Shown piece by piece: positions 1 to 5,390 of a DNA stretch of 11,603 bases. Location of the stretch: the NCBI GenBank assembly GCA_949283445.1, contig CASDTD010000250.1, forward strand, positions 1 through 11,603, given 5' to 3'. Made by a program: the position numbers and the translations under genes. The number at the start of each line of letters is the position of its first letter. Position 1 is the first letter of the stretch. Source of the stretch: an uncultured Coriobacteriia bacterium. GTDB lineage: Bacteria; Actinomycetota; Coriobacteriia; Coriobacteriales; QAMH01. The notes under the pieces were generated by a model. It did not search any database. It saw only the letters and a program-made list of their open reading frames with translations, and was not told where the DNA came from.

Positions 1-406
1 CGGTGCCCTGGATGAAGCAGACCGACCAGGCGCCGTACTTCTCCTTGATTTCCATGAACTTCTCGTAGACCAGGTCGTATGCCTCGTCCCAGGTGATGGT
101 CTCCCACTTGTCCTGACCGCGGTACTTCGGGTCGCGCTTCATGGGGTGCAGCACGCGGTTGGGGTTGTAGACAGCCTCGGGCAGAGCGAGGCACCTGTTG
201 CACAGACGGCCGCGGTTGTACGGGTTTTCCGGGTCGCCTTCCACCTTGACGAGCTTGCCGTCGTCGTCGGTGTACAACAGCACGCCGCAGCCGATGTGGC
301 AGCCCGGCCCGGACCACGCGCTTCCGCGCGTCACGTGGAGGCCGCCTTCGTCGTACTTGAACGGCTTCTCGTGAGGCACGAGCGTATAGTTGTTCTGGTT
401 CGCCAT
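1..406 (-). CDS. Molybdopterin-dependent oxidoreductase (DMSO reductase family), N-terminal 135 codons only
   Basis: This is the amino-terminal part of a large molybdenum enzyme that binds an Fe-S cluster and bis-molybdopterin guanine dinucleotide; the rest lies beyond the window's left edge. The start ATG (404-406) follows the purine-rich AGAGGGGAAGAGAA. The peptide shows the Fe-S domain: GPGCHIGCG (Cys36, Cys40), then KLVKVEGDPENPYNRGRLC (Cys69) and Cys72, then ALPE, NPNRVLHPMKR and WETITWDEAYDLV, all typical of the family. There is no twin-arginine or other signal peptide before the cluster, so the enzyme is probably cytoplasmic, unlike many respiratory members. The cysteine spacing is unusual: the expected first cysteine position is Gly33, and an extra Cys72 sits where most members have Gly. 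In Eggerthellaceae, cytoplasmic enzymes of this type include catechol and related dehydroxylases; that function is inference only, because the active-site region is not in view. A LysR regulator lies just upstream on the same strand. Confidence 0.88.
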   Translation of the reverse strand, partial: MANQNNYTLVPHEKPFKYDEGGLHVTRGSAWSGPGCHIGCGVLLYTDDDGKLVKVEGDPENPYNRGRLCNRCLALPEAVYNPNRVLHPMKRDPKYRGQDKWETITWDEAYDLVYEKFMEIKEKYGAWSVCFIQGT

Positions 407-471
407 TTCTCTTCCCCTCTCTCTACGCTCTCTCGGTGCGCGAGCGCAAAACGCGCGCCCTCGATACCTCA

Positions 472-502
472 AGTGTAGGGGGGATAAGGCATAGATGGCT
501 AG
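472..502 (-). promoter_or_regulatory. Candidate promoter of the molybdoenzyme gene
   Basis: On the minus strand TACACT (472-477) resembles a -10 box. TAGCCA, 18 bases upstream, matches four of six -35 consensus positions. A weak -35 fits a promoter that needs an activator, and the LysR-type palindrome lies immediately upstream. The predicted leader is about 60 nt and contains a GC-rich potential hairpin (about 432-455). This is read by eye only. Confidence 0.35.
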
Positions 503-509
503 TCATATG

Positions 510-535
510 ATGCACGGGCAATGCAATTCGTGCAT
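510..535. promoter_or_regulatory. Probable LysR-type regulator operator
   Basis: Bases 521-535 read ATGCA-N5-TGCAT, a perfect 15-bp palindrome containing T-N11-A, the classic LysR-family recognition form. A further copy of ATGCACG at 510-516 forms a second inverted repeat with CGTGCAT at 529-535 (7-bp arms, 12-bp spacer), so three TGCA cores occur at 511, 522 and 531. The site lies 104-129 bases upstream of the molybdoenzyme start and directly upstream of its putative -35 element, where LysR activators normally bind. The LysR gene next door is the obvious candidate protein. Protein binding is inferred. Confidence 0.6.
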
Positions 536-620
536 AGAGTGGAAAAGCGCGCCGGACTCCCCGCAAACCCGGGAGACACGCCCCGAAAACCCTTGCTGCA
601 GCGCAACGGCTCGAGACCTG

Positions 621-1517
621 CTATTCCACCTGCTTGCGCAAGCAGTCGACGAACTCGCGCACAAACGCGCCATCCTTCTCTTTCCTCCACCCAACGCCCA
701 CCTCGAAGGCGACGGGCTCGGCTTCCGGCAACGGGAAGTACTTGTAGGAATCGCCCAGCAAATTGCGCACGTGGCTAAACGTCACGCCGATGTACTTGCC
801 GGTCTCCATCATCGTCTGCACGGCCGAGATGTCATATTGCGTGTCCTTCAAGTACCCGCCGTCGATATAGTGCTCGAACTGCTTGGGCAGATCTTCTGCG
901 GTAGAGGAATCGGAAAGGAACGGCTGCGTCAGAACCAGATGACCCTTAAGATCGTCGAGCGAGAGCTCGTCGCGCGCGGCAAGCGGATGATCCTGGGGAA
1001 CGATCGCATAAATCGGATCGTCATAGAGAGGCTGGTAATAGTACGCGTCTTCGGGAAACGCGAGCTCGGGGCGCGAGGTGACGATGGCGAGGTCGATGCT
1101 GTTGTCGGCGAACGCGTCGGGAACCTCGCCCAACTCGAGGCTGACCAGACGCAGTTGAGATTTGGGGTGCAGCTGTTGGAACTCCATGACAGCAGGCGCC
1201 ATGATGAACCTGCTCGCCCCGAACAGATACCCGATGACCAGCACTTCGTCTGCGCCCGCCTTGAGCGAATCCAGATTCGCCAGCGCACGATCGTAGTCGG
1301 CCACGACCTTGGAGGCATCCACCACGAAGCTGCTCCCCACGCTCGTGAGCGATACACCATGGCTTGTCCGCGTGAACAGCTCGACTCCGAGTTCCTGCTC
1401 GATACGCGCAATATGCCTGCTGAACACCGACTGCGTGACGTAGAACTCACGCGCTGTCTGCGTGAAGTTAAGCGTCTGTGCAAGTCGGATGAACTCGCGC
1501 AAATCGCTGATTCTCAT
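621..1517 (-). CDS. LysR-family transcriptional regulator
   Basis: This is a DNA-binding regulator of 298 residues, the usual LysR length. Residues 1-60 form the winged helix-turn-helix (FIRLAQTLNFTQTAREFYVTQ, SRHIARIEQELGVELFTRTS). Residues of about 92-298 are the periplasmic-binding-protein-like effector domain, starting at EVLVIGYLFGASRF. An ATG six codons upstream (1535) is also open, but it lacks a ribosome-binding site and precedes the family's normal start. The ATG at 1517 has GAGAGGG at good spacing, so it was chosen. The next gene on the same strand, 214 bases downstream, is a molybdopterin oxidoreductase whose promoter region carries a LysR-type palindrome. The likely role is to sense that enzyme's substrate or product and activate it. 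The effector cannot be read from the sequence. This is not the usual divergent LysR arrangement. Confidence 0.93.
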   Translation of the reverse strand: MRISDLREFIRLAQTLNFTQTAREFYVTQSVFSRHIARIEQELGVELFTRTSHGVSLTSVGSSFVVDASKVVADYDRALANLDSLKAGADEVLVIGYLFGASRFIMAPAVMEFQQLHPKSQLRLVSLELGEVPDAFADNSIDLAIVTSRPELAFPEDAYYYQPLYDDPIYAIVPQDHPLAARDELSLDDLKGHLVLTQPFLSDSSTAEDLPKQFEHYIDGGYLKDTQYDISAVQTMMETGKYIGVTFSHVRNLLGDSYKYFPLPEAEPVAFEVGVGWRKEKDGAFVREFVDCLRKQVE

Positions 1518-1535
1518 GTACGGCCCTCTCTCCAT

Positions 1536-1553
1536 GCGCTGCCGTATCAGCGC
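1536..1553. promoter_or_regulatory. Inverted repeat in the lysR leader
   Basis: GCGCTG-CCGTAT-CAGCGC is a perfect repeat with 6-bp arms and a 6-base spacer. It is 19 bases upstream of the chosen start of the LysR gene. It could be an operator (autorepression is common in this family) or a leader hairpin. It does not resemble the ATGCA-N5-TGCAT operator at 521-535. A GATAAT hexamer (minus strand, near 1557-1562) is a possible -10 box beside it. Confidence 0.3.
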
Positions 1554-1638
1554 TATTCGATTATCTGTTGCCGTTGATTATGTCGCGTCTTGGAGAAATC
1601 AGGTATCGCCGCTCGGTACCATTAGCATCACCCTTAAG

Positions 1639-1678
1639 CCAAAAACGCGGCCAGGCACGCCTGCCCAGCCGCGTTTGG
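1639..1678 (-). terminator. Intrinsic terminator of the alpha/beta hydrolase gene
   Basis: On the minus strand a perfect 9-bp stem (AAACGCGGC at 1668-1676 with GCCGCGTTT at 1643-1651) encloses a smaller internal hairpin (GCAGGC/GCCTGG-like) and runs into TTTTT at 1641-1645. It begins 9 bases after the hydrolase stop codon. It should separate hydrolase transcription from the lysR gene downstream. The T-run on one side only points to minus-strand use. Confidence 0.85.
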
Positions 1679-1684
1679 AAGCGA

Positions 1685-2614
1685 TTAGCGCGCGAGCACG
1701 CCATCCATGAACTCGATGATGCCCCACTCGACCTCGTCTTTGATTTCGTCGTAGTTGTGAATCTCATGACGGAAGCCCGGATAGAGCATCGTGGTGACAT
1801 CGTGGCCCGTCTCGATGAGCCAGTTGCTGACCAGGTACACGCCCTCGCCGTAGTTGCCGACCGGATCCGCGTCGCCGGCGATGTTGTAAATCGGCAGTTC
1901 CTTCGGCACGCGCTCGGCCCATTCGGTGCCCTCGATGACCTTCATCATTTGCGTGAAGTCGTACAACGACTTGTTGAGCGTCGGCTTGGTGAAGGCGTCG
2001 AAGGGGTCCTCGGCGTGGTCGCGCTGCACGTATTCGTCATCGCAGATCCACTCGTTGCCGAGCTTGATGTCGCCGCAACGCTCGCACATCCAGCCCATGA
2101 GCTCGCCCGTGAATGCAGGGTCGGACTCGTCGCCCTTGCCAGCATCGATGGCGGCCTTGATGTCGGCCGCAGCCACGTCGACATTGCGGAACTGCCCAGG
2201 CGTGCCGCAGATGGTGACGCCGGCCAGCTCGTCACCGTACTCTGCCATGAAATCACGCGCAATCATGGAACCCATGGAGTGCCCGAAAAGGAAGTAGGGC
2301 AGGTCGGGATACTTCTCGCACACGACGCCCTTGAGCGTATGCTCGTCTTCCATCATGGTGTGGCAACCTGCATCGCCCCAGTCGCCCCAGGTGTCGTTTT
2401 CCATCGCCGTCTTGCCATGCCCAACATGGTCGTCGGCAGCGACGATGTAGCCCGCATCCAGAAACGCGACAATCATGTGGAAGTACCTGCGGGAGTGCTC
2501 GCCGAACCCGTGGATGAGCTGCACGATGCCCTTCGGCTCGCACGCGGGCACGTATATCCACCCCTGCACCTGGTCACGGCCGTTAAATGACGGGAAACTC
2601 ACTTCATGAAGCAT
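1685..2614 (-). CDS. Alpha/beta hydrolase (monoacylglycerol lipase / lysophospholipase-like, serine hydrolase)
   Basis: This is a 309-residue serine hydrolase of the monoacylglycerol-lipase/S33-like group, acting on an unknown ester or amide. Visible motifs in order: HGFGEHS (35-41), the oxyanion loop; GHSMGS (111-116), the nucleophile elbow with Ser113; AGDADPVG (246-253), with the acid probably Asp250; and GFRHEIHNY (280-288), with catalytic His283. All three catalytic residues are therefore present. There is no signal peptide or membrane segment, so it is probably cytoplasmic. The lid region (about 140-225) is cysteine- and acid-rich. An upstream in-frame start exists (2767), but the ATG at 2614 follows a strong AAGGAGG with 5-base spacing, and the hydrolase fold starts right there. 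The gene appears monocistronic: about 200 bases of non-coding sequence separate it from the PH-domain gene, and a terminator follows. Confidence 0.92.
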   Translation of the reverse strand: MLHEVSFPSFNGRDQVQGWIYVPACEPKGIVQLIHGFGEHSRRYFHMIVAFLDAGYIVAADDHVGHGKTAMENDTWGDWGDAGCHTMMEDEHTLKGVVCEKYPDLPYFLFGHSMGSMIARDFMAEYGDELAGVTICGTPGQFRNVDVAAADIKAAIDAGKGDESDPAFTGELMGWMCERCGDIKLGNEWICDDEYVQRDHAEDPFDAFTKPTLNKSLYDFTQMMKVIEGTEWAERVPKELPIYNIAGDADPVGNYGEGVYLVSNWLIETGHDVTTMLYPGFRHEIHNYDEIKDEVEWGIIEFMDGVLAR

Positions 2615-2654
2615 GCTGGCCTCCTTGCGCCGCAAAGGTATATTCACGTGCGTT

Positions 2655-2660
2655 ATTGTA
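2655..2660 (-). promoter_or_regulatory. Candidate -10 box for the hydrolase gene
   Basis: TACAAT on the minus strand (five of six consensus positions) lies about 40 bases before the hydrolase start. There is no good -35 hexamer at 16-18 bases, which would suit activator dependence. TTGGCA just upstream at 2664-2669 is too close to pair with it. Confidence 0.3.
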
Positions 2661-2724
2661 CCGTGCCAACGCCGCGCACGCCGTCGTGGGCACGCTGCTC
2701 CCCGCAAGCTCCACAAGCCTGCAC

Positions 2725-2741
2725 TGTGACAAAGGGTCACA
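2725..2741. promoter_or_regulatory. Perfect palindrome TGTGAC-N5-GTCACA upstream of the hydrolase gene
   Basis: TGTGACAAAGGGTCACA has perfect 6-bp arms, similar in half-site to CRP/FNR-family operators, but with a spacer one base longer than the CRP form (TGTGA-N7-TCACA). It is centred about 75 bases upstream of the TACAAT hexamer. Further GTCAC copies follow at 2748, 2777 and 2791. It is a likely transcription factor site. The protein that binds it is unknown. Confidence 0.45.
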
Positions 2742-2812
2742 TCAAATGTCACGCCATTGTGCCGCAAGCAGATCGCGTCACGCAGACTTCGTCACCAGCG
2801 GCGTTTTCAGAC

Positions 2813-4579
2813 TTACAACGCTCGGTTTCCGTGCGGGTGCAACCAGGCGAACCACGCATCGGCGTCGGGCTGCGCGACGTCCATGAGCTTGATGTCCGTG
2901 CCTGTTCCGGCTGCGGATTTCGCGTGCAGCGTCGCGACGCGCGACATGCGCTGGAAGGGATTGGTGGCCAGATATCCGTACTGGATCTTCTTGCGCGGGA
3001 AGGTGACGCTTCTCACCGAGAAGCCCGCATTCACCACGCGCATGAAGTCGCGATTGTAGGCAAAACCTGAACCGCGGTACCACAGCACGGCGCTGACGCC
3101 TTCGCACACGATGCAGAGCACGGAAAGGACGTAGACCGCGACGAAAGCCGCGATGAACTTCAGCACGACAAGCGGCGCGGCGACGGACATGATGCACTGC
3201 ATGACAACGCAGGCGACGAGCAGCCAGAACCCGAAACCGCCCCAGGTGCACCTGCGCACCAACGCACGTCGCAGTGCCACAGGAGCGACGGGCACCGTCT
3301 GCACGGGAACGTCTGCGAACTCCGGTGCGAGACCGTTGAGAATCTCCGGCACACGCGAAAGCTTCACGAAGGGGTGCACGATGAGCCCCTGGCTTATGCT
3401 GGTGCTCTTGTCGTTGGTCTCGCCCTGCGGGGCTGAATCGATCTTGCCCAGCGAAAGCTCGCAGTAGCCGAAGAGACGCCGCAAGAACCCCTGCTTGACG
3501 ATGACGGACTGGACACGGTCGATGTCGAGCCCGTGAAAGCTGCGCGACAGCAGGCCATGCTCGACCTCGATGCGCCGGTCGCGCCGCATCGCGCGAAAGC
3601 CGCCGTAGACCAGAAGCGATGCGACGGCCGACACGGCCCAGACGAACAGCATCACCCCGATGACCAGCAGGACGCCGAACACGATGGCAAACCCCGCACC
3701 CCACGAGACCATCGAGTCGCGCACGCTGTTCAACAGCGGCCCGACGACGCCGCCCACCACGGAGATGAGCGTGCCCAGAATGCCGATGGCGATGGCGGCA
3801 GATGCCGCGCTGTTCGTGAGCGCCGAGAGCAAGAGCTCCTTGTTGGTGAGGCGGTACTCGTAGCTGATGCGCCCGGTCTCGACTTCGGCACCACCGAATA
3901 TGCCGCGCACGTCCTCGAACGCCTCGCTCACATCGTCGAGCACGTTACCGCCGACGGCGACTGCATCGGGTGCAGCAGCGCGCGTGGAAGATGATGCGGC
4001 GGCCTGACCCGAGAGAATCGCCTGCTTGCGTGCGAAGATCTCGCGCCGCAGGCTCTCCGCCGCGGCCTTGGTGACGTAGGGGATGGTGATACCCTCGTTG
4101 GAGGCACCGCCCGCCGTGTCGATCTTCACCGTGCACACGCCCACGAGGCGCTGGAGCACGGAAGCATTCTGGTTGACCGATTGCACGCGCTGGTAGGGCA
4201 CGTGCATGCGCTTTTTCGTGAAGATGCCCTTGTGGTAGCTGAACTCCTCTTCGCCGACTTCGTAATAGGTATGCTTGTACGACCATGCCTGATAGCCGAA
4301 GGCGAGACCGAGAAGGACGAGGAGGACGACCGCGAGAAGGCCGAGCGCGGCAAGCACGGCAAACCCCCGCCCCTCGCGTATGACTTCCATGATGCTGGTA
4401 AACGCGTCGGCGAACCCGGCGATCAAAACGATTGCGAACGCCACGACGATGCGCAACGATCCCAGCCAGATATAGCTGCTGTGCAGCTTGTACCGCTGAC
4501 TTGAGGGTGCCGCCGCAGCGGCAGGCGCGGGAATCTGCACCGGCGCTCCCTGCGGGGCGCTGAACTTGTCTGCAGCCAT
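2813..4579 (-). CDS. Membrane protein with three bacterial PH domains (YdbT-like)
   Basis: This is a 588-residue integral membrane protein of the family first called DUF304 (bacterial PH-like, bPH_2). Three membrane-hairpin plus PH units can be read. The first has segments of about 40-60 and 73-97, then a PH domain with VPYQRVQSVNQN (127-138). The second has segments of about 255-283 and 293-325, then DIDRVQSVIVKQGFLRRLFG (352-371). The third has segments of about 447-470 and 471-495, then PRKKIQYGYLATNPFQR (528-544). An Ala/Pro-rich N-terminal tail (1-28) and an Ala/Ser-rich linker (188-215) are low-complexity. The start ATG has AAGAGGA upstream and lies 3 bases after the stop of the smaller PH-domain gene, so the two are co-transcribed and probably interact. 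The YdbS/YdbT pair has no firmly established biochemical role in most bacteria. Confidence 0.85.
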   Translation of the reverse strand: MAADKFSAPQGAPVQIPAPAAAAAPSSQRYKLHSSYIWLGSLRIVVAFAIVLIAGFADAFTSIMEVIREGRGFAVLAALGLLAVVLLVLLGLAFGYQAWSYKHTYYEVGEEEFSYHKGIFTKKRMHVPYQRVQSVNQNASVLQRLVGVCTVKIDTAGGASNEGITIPYVTKAAAESLRREIFARKQAILSGQAAASSSTRAAAPDAVAVGGNVLDDVSEAFEDVRGIFGGAEVETGRISYEYRLTNKELLLSALTNSAASAAIAIGILGTLISVVGGVVGPLLNSVRDSMVSWGAGFAIVFGVLLVIGVMLFVWAVSAVASLLVYGGFRAMRRDRRIEVEHGLLSRSFHGLDIDRVQSVIVKQGFLRRLFGYCELSLGKIDSAPQGETNDKSTSISQGLIVHPFVKLSRVPEILNGLAPEFADVPVQTVPVAPVALRRALVRRCTWGGFGFWLLVACVVMQCIMSVAAPLVVLKFIAAFVAVYVLSVLCIVCEGVSAVLWYRGSGFAYNRDFMRVVNAGFSVRSVTFPRKKIQYGYLATNPFQRMSRVATLHAKSAAGTGTDIKLMDVAQPDADAWFAWLHPHGNRAL

Positions 4580-4582
4580 GGT

Positions 4583-5077
4583 CTACACGTCCTCTTGCGC
4601 GATGCGGGCAAACTCGGCAACGCGGTCGCGCAGCTGCTCGGCCACGGCAGTCTCCAAACCGGGAATCTCGTGTTCGCCGGCTGCGGTCGCCGCCGTCACG
4701 CTGGAAAGCCCGAACGCGCGCAGGATGGGGCCCTGCTTGGTGTCGGTGCTCTGCACACGGATGAACGGAATGGTGATGTGCTTGCGCCAGATGATGCCGC
4801 AGGCGATGTCCAGAAACTCGCTCGAAAGCTCATAGCGCCAGCGCGCGTAGCGGATGAGCGGCAAGATGACCAGGAACAAGACGAGCAGCACCACGAAGAC
4901 AATGGCTTCGACGACGAGCACCAACGCGCACCACACCGTCGGGATTACCAGCTGTGCGATGGTAAACGGAATGAAGCAGCACAGGAACAGGATGGCAATC
5001 CATATGGCGTCGTTGATGCGCCACACGTTCTTGACCTTCGGGTCGAGCTGTTGCGTTGGCAAAGCGGGCACGGGCAT
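4583..5077 (-). CDS. Membrane protein with one bacterial PH domain (YdbS-like)
   Basis: This is a small partner (164 residues from the ATG) of the YdbT-like protein that follows it. Two transmembrane helices (about 22-45 and 48-75) precede a bacterial PH domain (about 80-155) with the signature IPFIRVQSTDTKQGP (103-117) followed by LRAFGLSS and TAAGEHEIPG. The start is uncertain. The ATG at 5077 is directly preceded by AAAGGA with no spacer, while a GTG two codons further in (5071) has that same AAAGGA at an ideal 6 bases, so translation may start at the GTG. A longer in-frame extension to 5164 is open but low in family resemblance and rejected. The stop lies 3 bases before the next gene, implying one transcript and likely a membrane complex. 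Confidence 0.85.
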   Translation of the reverse strand: MPVPALPTQQLDPKVKNVWRINDAIWIAILFLCCFIPFTIAQLVIPTVWCALVLVVEAIVFVVLLVLFLVILPLIRYARWRYELSSEFLDIACGIIWRKHITIPFIRVQSTDTKQGPILRAFGLSSVTAATAAGEHEIPGLETAVAEQLRDRVAEFARIAQEDV

Positions 5078-5390
5078 TCCTTTCGTTGGGTCTTGGCGCC
5101 GGGCGTTTGCACGCGGCGCACACGAGTCCATGATACCCGACCCCCCCCCGAGCAAATATTGCACACAGGGAAATTTCCACGCCGCCCGAAGGAAGTATCC
5201 GCAAGGTGTGGTGCACGTTTCGCAAGGGTTTGCCCCAACCGTGCGCGCAATGATGCAAAAATGAAGCCATTTTAACCGCCATATCGTACATTTTATGCAG
5301 CATACAGGGCGAAACCGCCTTTTGCAGGGGTATCGCGGGACAAAAGCTCGTCAAACGTGCACCGGAAGACACGCGAAGGCCATGCGACCT
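5078..5390. other. Non-coding interval between topoisomerase and PH-domain genes
   Basis: No convincing gene is seen in these 313 bases. It probably holds the promoter of the PH-domain pair. On the minus strand two TAAAAT hexamers (5290-5295 and 5269-5274) are -10-like, but no good -35 partners are present. Other structure: an inverted repeat AAAATG-AAGC-CATTTT (5258-5273) with a short T-run on the minus strand; a palindrome GGAAATTTCC (5169-5178); and a run of nine C (5141-5149), which reads as nine G on the transcribed strand. No clear intrinsic terminator follows the topoisomerase stop. A small GGCG-GTTT-CGCC hairpin without a T-run is the nearest candidate. Confidence 0.5.

Noticed and set aside
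541..600. Intrinsic terminator after the LysR gene
   Set aside because: A short CTCCC...GGGAG stem can be drawn, but no T-run follows, so termination cannot be claimed.
495..1577. A plus-strand open frame antisense to the LysR gene
   Set aside because: It is the mirror of a clear LysR protein in G/C-rich codons, with no motif and no ribosome-binding site.
2615..2767. N-terminal extension of the alpha/beta hydrolase
   Set aside because: The extension has no hydrolase similarity and passes through the regulatory palindrome and the AAGGAGG site. The ATG at 2614 has the strong ribosome-binding site.
5078..5164. N-terminal extension of the YdbS-like protein
   Set aside because: It includes the G-run (poly-Gly) and Arg-rich low-complexity residues, with no ribosome-binding site at its start. 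The family normally begins shortly before the first membrane helix.
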